DNA from: Circinella umbellata
Lineage: Eukaryota; Mucoromycota; Mucoromycetes; Mucorales; Lichtheimiaceae
Assembly: GCA_025093555.1 (NCBI GenBank)
Contig: JAIWNF010000106.1
Coordinates: 1 to 64,000 of the forward strand
Reading direction: 5' to 3'
DNA: 64,000 bases
In this document: piece after piece, positions 45,524 to 56,817 of the stretch
Layout of the letters: each line of letters begins with the position of its first letter
Numbering within the stretch: the stretch's first letter is position 1
Program-made: the position numbers and the translations under genes
The notes under the pieces: model-generated
Seen by the model: the letters and a program-made list of their open reading frames with translations, nothing else
Told to the model about the DNA's origin: nothing
Databases searched by the model: none

Positions 45524-47293
45524 TCATTGTTGCTTGGCGCGTTCCAATTCTTCCATTAACGCTTGTAAGCGTTGTTCTACGGCTTCTTCTTCTTCGAGAT
45601 GTTGGTGCTCCTCTTGTTCGAGTTGTTGCTGTAGTTGTTGAACCTCTGTGATTGGTTCGTATCTAATGCGACGACTTTCGTTATTAGTACGAACCAACCC
45701 CAGAATTTTTGCCCTGTCTTCATTTGTGAGATCGCTAGGACGTTTGCAATCAATGTCCGAAGGCCAATTGACGAGCTTGACCTTCTTGTGGATTCTGCGT
45801 TCTGAGTACGCAGCACATCTTTTACGTGTTTTACCAGGATCGACTTTGTCTACGGCTTCCTCTATTATGTACACAAAATGTTAATTACAAAATAGCCGAA
45901 TTTTATTACAGATACAAAATATGGTGTATTAAAATGGATATACATACGGTATGATTTAAGCATGTGACAACTTATTTCATTGTTATCAGCATGCTGTGAG
46001 CTCTGGAGCGCCGACCTGTTTGCACCTACAGCATTGGCAGGACGGTGGACATGGATTGCTCCATTTTGTGAAGCGGAAACATCAACATGAACCACATTGG
46101 AACCAGTATCTTCGGTAGAAGTACCAGTATTTTCTATAGTAGATAAGTGGTTTCGATGATTTTATAAAAACATGTTTGTCAGAAAAAACAATGAGTATCT
46201 CAGTTACAAAAATATACTACAAACACACATCTCGCCATCTCTCCTTTACTCTACACCTTCCAGTCTCTTTCCATCCTTTCATGTATGTCACTTACCCTCC
46301 AATTGTCTGTTGAAATTTATCATTTCAACTCGAAAACTGTCTGGCATTGTTGATGGAGAGAATTTTATGGCATCAGTATCCATATCATTCATGAATTTGA
46401 TGCCATCGACTACAAATCATCAATCAGAATTATTTTCGTTAGTTGATACTATTCTCACTGCTGTCGTTCGATCAAGTAAATTACCAGAACCATAACCGTT
46501 GTTGCTGGGTTGAACGCTTTTGTGGTGTTCATGGCTGCTGGCAGCAAGAAAGCATGCACTTTCAACACCACAATCCCTTCGGAGCATTGAAATGTTGCGG
46601 CCAAGGCAACTAATTAGTTGCCAGTACCGTACTTCCATGCTACCCTTTGTAACTGTGTTACTGAGGTGGTTGGCCATGTTATGTTTGTGGGCTTCATCCT
46701 TCCACCACTTCTTCTCATTTTCCCCGCGGCTTTTCCAAACTAAAGCCTTCTGCTTCATGATGGCTCCAGCTTGCTTGGGATCACTCGCGAGAAGCTGCTT
46801 GTCTAATATAGTTATAAAAAACACACGTTAGTCTTCGGTACTTGATTAAACATATTAAATATTTACAACCTTGGGGAGTGTAGTTGGAAGAGAGAAAATG
46901 CGTGTATGTATTTCTTTTTCCAAAATTCCAGTGAAGAACAGGCAAAGATGAAGCACCAAGTGATTCAACATCTCTGTAGAATCTCGAGGCGATCTCTTGA
47001 CGCCGGACCACCAACGATTCAGCTGCTGCTTTTTCAGCTAGCTCCAGTTCCATGTTAATGGCCGCTTGTTCGTCCTCGATTTCATCAACATTTTTATTGT
47101 TGTTGTTGCTGTCATCGTCAATAGTCATCTGATCACCTAAACGAAGAATCTCGCTGTTTATTTGATTTAAAAAGGTCGCACGATCAAAAACCGATCTTTC
47201 TATGTCATTAATTGACAGCGCGTCAATTTTGACAAACGCTTCAAAAAAAATAGAGCGAAGTTGTTGGAGTTTTTCAATATGATTAACGGTCAT
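45524..47293 (-). CDS. Uncharacterised 460-aa protein with C-terminal coiled coil
   Basis: Five exons (47293-46867, 46802-46485, 46409-46296, 46133-45948, 45861-45524) join in one open frame, total 1383 nt. The N-terminal exon is helical (HIEKLQQLRSIFFEAFVKID) with an acidic, Asn-rich linker. The second exon has a Lys/Trp-rich segment (SRGENEKKWWKDEAHKHN). The last exon has KLVNWPSDIDCKRPSDLT, a pattern I associate with unnamed Mucoromycota proteins, then a Gln/Glu coiled coil (EVQQLQQQLEQEEHQHLEEE). No catalytic motif is seen; DNA or protein binding is a guess. A LINE 3' fragment is inserted 17 bp before the ATG. For exon 1 an alternative donor 3 bp away (GTTGTA) gives the same phase. Confidence 0.6.
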
Positions 47294-47310
47294 TTTATGT
47301 GAGTAATATA

Positions 47311-47921
47311 ATCGAAAGATAGTTTTTTTTTTTTTTTTTTTTGTATGGAGGTTTTAGCCTTAAAAATTTTTATTACTATTATTCGTACAAAATGAAGAGG
47401 AATAATATCGGCCTCTTAATTAGAAAAATACACATGCATTCATTTTTTTTTTTGAAAGAATTTATATAAAGTGGGTTTGAGGGAATGAAAGGTGTATCAT
47501 TGAAGATAAAGTTCCAATGAGAGCGCCAGATAGAGAGAATAGTGCATGAAAAGATACAAAATAATTGTTTATGTGTAAAAATGGAAAACGGGGGATCCCC
47601 AGTGTGAATAAAATGGATGAAAGCGGAAGGTCGTGGATCTCGTGAAGAAAAATGGTTCCATACTAGTCGCCAGACTTGTTGTTTTAAAGGACATGAAAAG
47701 ATGAAATGAGTATTATTTTCTGTAGTGGTGTTGCAGAGTCGGCAGGTTGGTGAAGAAACAAATGGTAGTTTGAATTTATAGAAAACAGAAGAGGTCGGAA
47801 GATTTTGATGAAAAGTCTGATACATAATATTTCGTGCCTTGTGATCCATCGAGGTTGACCAGAAAAGAGACCAATTGTTAGGTGATATGAGTGTAGAAGC
47901 GTCAGATTGATCGAAAGATAG
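47311..47921 (-). mobile_element. 5'-truncated LINE insertion with poly-A tail and 12-bp target duplication
   Basis: The element spans 47323-47909 on the minus strand. It begins abruptly inside coding sequence, continues through FWSTSMDHKARNIMYQTF and the reverse-transcriptase zinc-binding finger CRLCNTTTENNTHFIFSCPL, and ends with an A20 tail (T20 on plus, 47323-47342). The same 12 bp, ATCGAAAGATAG, flanks it at 47311-47322 and 47910-47921. Truncation, tail and duplication together are the signature of target-primed reverse transcription. The coding part is uninterrupted from the truncation point to its stop, so the insertion is young. Confidence 0.88.
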
Positions 47922-48180
47922 TGGTATAGGCCTCTCTCATTTATTATTATTATAATAAAAATCAATTAAAAAACCGCAAAATCGATACTTATGCATTCTG
48001 CTACACCAATCAGTAGTAGATTAAAATGTCGGATGAGAATAAGAATAATCATTTGTGACATCTATAGGGTTGGCCGGAAGGTATCTTTTGAAGAGAATAA
48101 ATGTCATTACTCTAATACTGGACGTCGCCATTGGCTGGTATGTACATATATTTTCGCTTTATACTGATTACTTCTCTGGT
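47922..48180. other. Intergenic; probable displaced 5' flank of the 460-aa gene
   Basis: This stretch would have been directly upstream of the 460-aa gene before the LINE inserted. No further feature is seen. Confidence 0.4.
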
Positions 48181-48840
48181 TTTTTTGTCTAATTCATATA
48201 CCTTGTTATATCTTTTCTCGAGTTACATGTATAGTGCACATGGTGGATCTGTTCAAGAGAATCGTGCCGGTACTTTTAGACCCCTTTTATTGCCCTGCAC
48301 TTGAATTCCAATTGAATTTCGGTGAGACCTGTCTGGCCTTTGAACACCTAGCGTGTTTGACTGCTGGGAGTGGGAAGTATGTAGTGCCACAGATAAATTC
48401 GGGTGCTGCATGCGAACGGGGTGTTCTCTGAAAAAATTGTACCAGTACTGTCAGGCACCTTTTATTGCCCTGCACTTGAATTCCAAATGAATTTCGCTGA
48501 GACCTGTCTGGCCTTTGGACACCTAGCGTGTTTGACTTCTGGGAGTGGGAAGTATGTAGTGCCACAGATAAATTCGGGTGCTACATGCGAACGGCGTGCC
48601 TTTTGTATATCAGTCACTAAACTTATTGGTACGTAATTTTATTTTTATTTTCTACTTATACCAGTTTTTTTTGTCCAATTCATATACCTTGTTATATCTT
48701 TTCTCGAGTTACATGTATAGTGCGTATGGGGGATATGTTCAAGACAATTGCATCAAAGCCTTTTATTGCGCCGTATTTATGGATGATTTGCACAAGACCT
48801 CACTTGCTTTTGGACGTCAAGGATATTCAACTACCAGCAA
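48181..48840. repeat. Nested direct repeats (58-bp and about 175-bp units)
   Basis: A 58-bp block (AATTCATATACCTTGTTATA, then TCTTTTCTCGAGTTACATG) occurs at 48181-48237 and 48666-48723 with about one mismatch. Between them, a unit of about 175 bp is tandemly duplicated (48251-48422 and 48422-48598; shared TTTTATTGCCCTGCACTTG and GGGAGTGGGAAGTATGTAG). A worn third copy follows the second 58-bp block (about 48728-48830). The two best units also align as peptides, but neither begins or ends like a gene. Confidence 0.75.
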
Positions 48841-50409
48841 CGGAAATTCTTAAGATCACAGAGAAATTAGAATCCTATATGTGAGCATGGCTCCTTAGTG
48901 TGTACCAGGCACTGATGACAGTCATATTCAGATACTCGTATTCTGCTTTATTTTATAGAGCAACTGAAAGAATCTATGATCATGGATTGGAGTCTTTTTT
49001 TTTATACATGATTATTTTGAACCTTTAACTCTTTTTGTATGTATAAATTCTTTTATACTGACATGAATAATTATTTATTACGTTTTTTCAACTCGCATCA
49101 TCTTGAATATGAGGAACTATTTTGATTAAGGGAGCTGCTCGATACGTTGGTCACCTCGGTCTGTAAAAAAAGCTAAATCGTCTTATTGAATTACTAAGAC
49201 AACAAATGTTTAGTTTAGTTTTTGAATTTAAATTTCTATATAAGACACTATTGTTATTATTTAAGCCAGCCTTTCGTTTTTTTTAATAAAAAAGATTTTA
49301 TATATCAGCTGATATATTACATGAAGCTGCTGAAAAAATTGACTACGTACAATACTCTAATCACGCATTTCATACAGTATACATTATGTGCATATTTTAT
49401 TAGTGTTCATTATTGAAAAAAGTTTTTAGGTGACGTCAATTATTATATCCTTAGATACGTAAGTATACGCATTTATTTATGAGACGCATTTATGAACATT
49501 TATTGATTTATCGACAATTTATGCTATAACGAATGATCACCGAATTGGTACTTATTTTATTAATATTTCAGAGTTAACAAACTTGGATGTCCAGATTTAA
49601 ATTGGTTGGAACATCCGTTTTTTATAATAAGTTCAAACAGGATTCAATACGTAAGAATCCCTACGTATAGTTAAAAAAGTTATCAACTTATCAAGCAGCC
49701 ACTGTGTACATACCCTTCAACATTGTGTTGTAATATGCTCTTTATGTGTTGATACTGCATCCTCATAATCAAAGTGTACGAATCATGTACTGTACATTAA
49801 ACAAAAAATGAAAAATGTCATTCAACTGTCTCCTGAAAATATGATGCTTGTGAGATACCTTTTTTTTTAAGAAAAAAAACTATGAAATCCCCGAAACGAG
49901 GCAAACAGATCATGTAATCTTTATAATCGGTTACTTCGGTGAAGTATTATTTATTAAATTGGAATAAAAACAACTATCATTTGAAAACCATTTACATTTC
50001 TCTTTGATCAATAAATATCAATTATTTGTATGATGATCTTGGTAACTTATATATTTCATGATACTTATTGGATTGATCATCATAAATATCATCCACTGAT
50101 AATTTTAGTTTGTATGACCATAAAAAGGTTAAGTACATCAACTAGCTAATTTGGGAATATGGTGTGATGACTTTCAGCCCCATATTCTCGACATTGGACA
50201 GCATTATCTTTTGTTAATTTCTCCGAACCTTGTATCAACACGTCTTGCTCGCAATGTGTTTCATCTAGATGATGTGTTTTTGCTCTAATTGAAAAATAGT
50301 ACTGTCAGTAATATACTTTTGTATATGGTTTAGAAGAGATGCATCTTGGCGAGAATACTTGGCTTTTTTCGTGACCTTGGTGTTGAAGTGAATCATACTA
50401 GTAAATAAA
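48841..50409. other. Intergenic, no gene recognised
   Basis: AT-rich; one small hairpin near 50154 (GAATATGG and CCATATTC). No supported frame. Confidence 0.45.
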
Positions 50410-50700
50410 ATGTACTATCTGAAACATTATATTCTACTAGCCACTATAAAAAAAAATACATACCCAGAACGCCGGACCAATATAAGCTATCCATCTTCAA
50501 AGAATTCCATTATTTTAAATTACACTTACTCTAGTTTTTCCAAATTCTGGGATCGTTTTTCAATCGATATCGATATATACTTGCTTATTGAAATACTTTC
50601 TCTAAATGAAGCAGCCCGCTGTTCGATGGCGCTGGCAGAAACACTATCTCGAGCATCTATCCAAAAATACTTGTTTGCGATATCGGTTTCCGATTTCTAG
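50410..50700 (+). CDS. Short hypothetical frame, possible F-box scrap
   Basis: An ATG-started frame of 96 codons. Its second half (DRFSIDIDIYLLIEILSLNE followed by AARCSMALAETLSRAS) is helical and loosely recalls the F-box consensus spacing of the neighbouring genes, but key residues differ. It may be a remnant of another F-box paralogue or a chance frame. Confidence 0.22.
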   Translation: MYYLKHYILLATIKKNTYPERRTNISYPSSKNSIILNYTYSSFSKFWDRFSIDIDIYLLIEILSLNEAARCSMALAETLSRASIQKYLFAISVSDF

Positions 50701-50978
50701 ACCAGGGGGCTTTCAATTTGACGGAAGAGCCAAAAGAGGCCTGCTATATGTATTTTCAAGTTGGTTTGAGTAGCTGTCCTGTGAACGTCGTGGATAGTTA
50801 TTCAAAAACATAAAAAAAAAATTGTTAGGCTTAGCAGTCAATATACTTTGTTAAAAAAAATAAGCGGCGGTTGGAATCTCGCTATTACTTTTGTACCGTT
50901 TTCAAGATTGCTGTGATACAAGCTTTTTTTTTATATATACATATAAATAGACTTGTAAACAATACAATATGAAAAGCC

Positions 50979-50995
50979 CATATAAAAAAAGACAT
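50979..50995 (+). promoter_or_regulatory. Candidate TATA box of F-box gene 2
   Basis: CATATAAAAAAAGAC lies about 77 bp before the ATG at 51058, at the position matching the element before the paralogue at 4044. Confidence 0.5.
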
Positions 50996-51057
50996 AAGGT
51001 ACTTTCCTTTTTCTTTTAATTACATTTCTTTCCCGCCCCCTCCATTTATTGTTTCTC

Positions 51058-53432
51058 ATGATTGGAAACATGAATACTGCATTACCAGTTACCACAGCAA
51101 CTACAATCATCAATACAGCTCTACCTTTATCTTCTTTTGAAAAAGTCAAGGATGCATACAACCATCACGACTATGACGAAATTATTCGACAAGCAACAAA
51201 TACCATTACACACATAGAAAAATTAGAACTTTTATTAATACTTGAACATCGTGCTCATGCGCTCAGTATGAAAAGTAAATTTGGAGCTGCTGAACAAGAT
51301 GCTGAAACCATGATAAAATACGTACCGACTCTACCTCAGGGGTACCTGTGCCTTGGTAAAGTATTATCTATGCAAGGAAAAGAAACAAGAGCTTCCAAAG
51401 TTTATCAAGATGGTTTAGAAAAAGTAGCAAAGGATGGTTTGGCTTATGGACTATTGTTACAAGCCAAAAAGACAGTGGATGAAAAACACAATCAACATTT
51501 TGACTTGGTGAGCGCTCTTCCAATAGAAATAAAGGATGAGATCATAAGGTTATTATCAGAAGAAGAAAGGTTAAGCTTATTTGATGTGTCGACAACATGG
51601 TCTGGACGGTTAGAAAATTGTCACAAGGCGTGGAAGTATATATATAATGATTATGACTGTGATGGGAATATCGCTGTTTCACGAGTGTTACCAAAGATCG
51701 CTAAACATATCCAGCATCTCACCATTACAGCAGCAAACATGGAGCTATGGCTGAAGTATCTGGAACAATTGGAAAACGGACATTTTTGGAACCTCAAGTC
51801 GCTTAACATACCGGGTAAATACAACATGAATGTACTATACAATATCGTAGTAGAGAATATGTTTGGATAGTGTCGAAGTACATCCACTAACTAGTCATAA
51901 TTTTGCTCTTGCCACTATTACTACTACTACTACTATTCATTATCATTATGATTATTACAGGACAACTGATTTCTAATATGCCTTGTACAAACTCAATAAT
52001 GTCATTAATGAACGGCTTTTGGAAAACGCGCTACACTTTGACCGAATTTGAGTTTGGGTTTTTCAAACTAGGAACTCCAATAACAATTACGGATATACTA
52101 TTGTACCTTCCCTATCTCGAAACGCTTAGATTATACATGAGAGATCCCCTTGTGGATATAGTGGGTGAACTAGAAGTTTTACAAGAACCACATCGCTCTT
52201 TGGTCAACCTTACATTATATACATCATCAACGTCCGGTGATGCTCTCAAGCCGTTAACAAAATGGTGTCCATATATCCAACAATTAACATTGGACAACGC
52301 AACAGCAGGTGCACTCGACATTGTAGCCGATCACTTTCCCAATGTCGAAATGTTGTCGTATAATACCGGTTATACACTACCACCATTACGTGAAGTATTA
52401 AATCAAGACTACAATAACAACGGGCCAATAATCCCTATTACCAGCATGGATAATGAGTATAGTCAGCAGAAACAAGGAAGGTTACGTGCGTTCTACTCCA
52501 GTAACGGTTGGGATGGTGTACCTGGCGATGAATTTCTTCGACTTTTGCAAAAAAACCAAAAAACATTAGAGATTATTCATGCCAACATGAGGTTGATAAC
52601 GCAAGAAGGTATGGATGTCGAACTAGATGCTTTTCGTCCAGATTACGTAATAAAAACGGCAAGCGTTGCACTGAATTTGGACCGATTGGAAAAGCTCATC
52701 TTATGGCCAGATATTTATGGGGCGTATCCATCACTTTTTTGTCGAACCATTGGACCGTCGCTCAAGTTTTTAAAATTATTTAGAACGCCTGATTTACCCG
52801 CTCTTGTGGATACATTAATCAATTCACAACAAGTGTTAGAGACGCTTGTATTCAAATGTGGGTGTATTAACAACGATGACGATGATAATACTCTTACAAC
52901 CCAATGTTGGCTACGATTATTGAACCACTATGCCGCCACATCGTTGCCTGGACCAAAGACAACAAAAAAGCTAAGAAATGTTACTTTTGAATTTTGCGAA
53001 GGTCTCTCGGACAGTGTACTGGATGCCCTTGCTAACATAAAGACGATCCAAGGCGTGGGTTTGCAGGGTATTGCCGACAAAATCACATCTCAAGGCCTCA
53101 AAAATTTTTTCATCAAGTTAAAGAAGCAAAATATGCAAGTAACGAAGCTCCTATTAGGAAATATGAGAAGTGTGGTGGATCGTAATATGCTTTTCGATAT
53201 AATTAGCACGATGGAGGAGCTTGAAGCACTTCATCTATATGAGATACTTTGGCTAATGGAAGATGATATCAAATCAGTGATCCACAGTGCGAAGAACTTG
53301 AATACTTTGGTTGTAAAACGTTGTGGTGTTAACTCTGAAAATATTATATCATTTATAAATAAGACAAATAGAAAACTTAAATATGTAAAAATCGTGGAGG
53401 AATATGATGACGAGTTTGATTCTCATTATTAA
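51058..53432 (+). CDS. TPR / F-box / leucine-rich-repeat protein, copy 2
   Basis: Two exons, 51058-51814 and 51961-53432 (146-bp intron), give 742 aa. Architecture equals copy 1 at 4044: TPR-like repeats (RAHALSMKSKFGAAEQDAET, GYLCLGKVLSMQGKETRA), an F-box (FDLVSALPIEIKDEIIRLL) and a long LRR-type region (DILLYLPYLETLRLYMRD, LVNLTLYTSSTSGDALKPLT). The two proteins align over their full length with many substitutions, heaviest in the LRR part, as expected if the substrate-binding face is diversifying. The ATG at 51058 is preferred; the frame also extends to a TTG at 51049. The 5' and 3' flanks are homologous to those of copy 1, so the whole transcription unit was duplicated. Confidence 0.87.
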
Positions 53433-54573
53433 AAGATTATTATAGGCGCAGCGTTACTATAGTGATACTAGAGTGCCCCTTTCTACTCTGCACTGGTACT
53501 AGTTCTTTTATTGACACTCATGTTAAAAAGTAATTAATTTCTTACTATCATGTATATTGTACTATAATCATTAAAAATGCATGAATAAATATTATATAAA
53601 GAGTAATTTATTTATACGTATTTATACAGCACATCCACTTGGACAAAAAAAAATACATTGATGATACTGTAGATAGTGTCATAGAATGCATTATTATATT
53701 AGCAAGTATGCTGTTGTTTAGTATAAGCATTGATCATCATTATTATTACGTATTTTCAAAGATATTCTTCATCATTTAAATATTTTAATGCATATAAATA
53801 TAATATTGAATGTAGTACAAATAATTCCAAAAAGTTAATTATGCTTGTTTAGCTAGTAAGAAATACGTAGAATGATAATAAAATAAATTGTATATTTGAA
53901 AAAGACGCCACAATTTTCCTTTTAGATAGAATTCAATTTAGATGTAAATATAATAGCAAACCAAAAAGATGAATCACATCATTTTTTTATTATTTTTATA
54001 AATTATGCAGCAAAATGTCATAAGAAAAAAAAAACCAGATTCTTCTTTAGTAACAACGGTTATTCAAATATTTTGCTCAGCAAAAATATATGTTGTTCAT
54101 GATAATAATAATAATAGACTTTATTATTTTTGGGTGGTTGCTTAGCAAACTTAAAGTCCGTTCAGTTTTCATAAAAAAAAAGAACGGCTTTTCACTTATC
54201 ATAAACAAGTCGCTTGTGAGGTGGATGGAGGGGCTCATACCAAATGGTCTTTAAACTTTTTACAGCCACAGCACAATAGTCTAAAATAAAATAAATGAGT
54301 GCGAACCATTCTCAATTTGGAAAGATCCCATGCCAACTTTTTCTCTGCAGTAAAAAAAAACATACACACACACACTGCGCCTTTTTTTTTTTTTTACTCA
54401 AATCTCAAAAAGGTACAATTTTACACACCGTTTTTCCGTTTTTTCCATAATTTTTTTTTTCACTTTTCTTCTACTCTTTCTTTTTTTTTTAAAGAAAAAC
54501 AACAACTTTATTCTCACAACAACAACACTTTTTTTTTTTATTTTTTATTTTTCAATTAAAACTTTAAAAGTGA
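53433..54573. other. Intergenic; 3' flank of F-box gene 2 and 5' flank of PLD
   Basis: Up to about 53600 it matches the 3' flank of F-box gene 1. About 54370-54560 is strongly pyrimidine-rich (T and CT runs) directly before the PLD start, like many fungal promoters. Confidence 0.5.
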
Positions 54574-56777
54574 ATGGCCAATCCCATTTCTGAAGGTACA
54601 GCAGTATACCTTTCACGCCATCAGGAAGGAAGAACAAGTGACGCGTCAACGACTCATCGTGGTGGTCATACGGATTCCACTTTTACAAGAACACTTCGTG
54701 ATAGTGGACTAGGATCAAGTATTGATCCACGCGGTCATTTAAAAAATGTATTAAATCGATTATCTATTACGAGTTCCATAGATCAACAACAAGAAGACGG
54801 TTCAGAAGATAGTTCAGGTGATGATGATACATTTCATTTATTACCTGGTCGACACCGACATCGTCATCGACATCGACATCATATTAGTTGGCCCTATCAT
54901 CGACGTTCTCGTCAACAACGAGAACAACAGCAACAACAACAACAACAACAACAACAAGAAACAGTAGCCGATCGAGCCACTGAAACGAATGCACCTTCTT
55001 CCTCTTCTACACCTAGTGGAGATAACGAACAACAACAACAACACCAATCAAATGAAGAAACAGTACAATCCTCTTATTTAACGCCTGATGATGAAGATGA
55101 TCGATTACCTTATGTGAATGAATTGGCTCGTACAACTACAAAAGAACAACAACAACAAGAAAGAGATAATTTTTTTACTCATCCATTCAAACAAGATTCG
55201 GATGAAGAAGAAGAACAACCAGCCCCAACATCTCATATCCCACCAAAAACTCGATTAACACGTATTGCTCTTCCTGAGCAACAAGCAGGACCTTCATTAG
55301 CAGTACCTTCATTAGGTGCAGTCAATGAAGGACAAGTAGAACAAATAATAACAAAAGGATCTCCAGTACCAACAGAAGGAGAAGAAACAGTGGTAGGAGA
55401 TGAAGAACAAGAGCAAGAAGAAACACGACGTAATCAATGGGGGAAAACAGTAGATAGAATTAAAATGATCAATAATATACAAACATTACCTGAACAAAGT
55501 GGACGTGATGTTTATATGATACCTTCTGAGAAAACATCTTTGGCACCTTTTTATCCACCTGTATTTGAACCTTCATTTATTGCTTTTTCAAGTGATGAAT
55601 ATGGTCGAAAATTGGTAAGTTAAAAAAAAAACTCACGCACAACGACCAATCCAAAAAAAAAAATGACATGGTTTTTTTTTTCATATACTTATTTTTTTTA
55701 TTATCGTTTTGTTGTTGTTTAACAACCATGATACTCTATTTATATATTATAGCCACCTATATTATTACCTATGATCTCTGTAAGTTTTTATTTATTTATT
55801 TATTTATTTATATAACTCATTTGAAAAATAATAATAATAAAAAAATATGATAGGTTGCAGTAACAGATTCAGAATACATGACCAGGGGGAATCAATGGGT
55901 TTTTCGGACCGAGTTACAATATGGGGATGTCAAATGGGTGATCCGGCGTACGATAGCTGACTTTGTTACGCTGCATTACACGTTAAAATTGAAATCCAGT
56001 CTGTCAGACTATGTCCCTGCTCCGCCCCAGTTTCCTGACCAACTACGCAGTTTAATCAGTTCCGCCAGAACAACGATTGGTTTAGACCGAGAAGATGATG
56101 AGAATCCTGATTTCATTGAAGGCCATGAAACAGAGAGACAAAAAAAAGATATTGCTCTCAGTCGTCGTACTGCTTTAACCGTTTATTTACGTGCTTTATT
56201 AAGTAAAGCACATATGATGGCCAGTTATGATATTTGTGAATTCTTTGAAGTGTCGGCTGTTTCTATTGTTCAAGATATGGGATGGAAAGGAAAAGAAGGA
56301 TTTTTAGAAAATCGTGTAAGAAATTCAAATCCAAACTTGTGTCATTTATGGCGTACCCATCGATGGACCAAAGAATGGATTTTGTTACGTGATTCGTATA
56401 TTGCCTTTTGTGATGATATTGCCGCCCCCAGTCCTTCGGATGTTTTGTTGTTGGATAATACATTTCAAGTTCATGTTAGTCAACCTAGTTATATTGGAAG
56501 TTATCATATGACATTATCTACCATGTATCGAGAAATTGAAATTAAAGGAAGTAGACGTCAAGTCGATGAATGGATGGAAAGTATTGAACGTGTTAAAAAG
56601 GATAGTCCCTGGGTTATGAATCATCGATTTAGTTCTTTTGCACCTGTTCGAAAGAATGCTAAAGTAAAATGGTTTGTGGATGGTGAAAGTAAGTTTTTAT
56701 AATTTTTTTTTTGGTGAGCTGTGTGATTGGATATATAACTGAATTCTTTTTATTATATATATATATAACCAAACGAC

Positions 56778-56817
<40 letters not shown>

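Noticed and set aside
46420..46831. 103-codon plus-strand frame across exon 2 of the 460-aa gene
   Set aside because: Antisense shadow; the minus-strand model keeps phase through four introns.
48287..48565. 92-codon minus-strand frame over the direct repeats
   Set aside because: Antisense reading of the duplicated 175-bp unit; repeats itself only because the DNA is duplicated.
54841..55047. Leu-rich minus-strand frame inside PLD exon 1
   Set aside because: Complement of poly-Gln and His-Arg codons.
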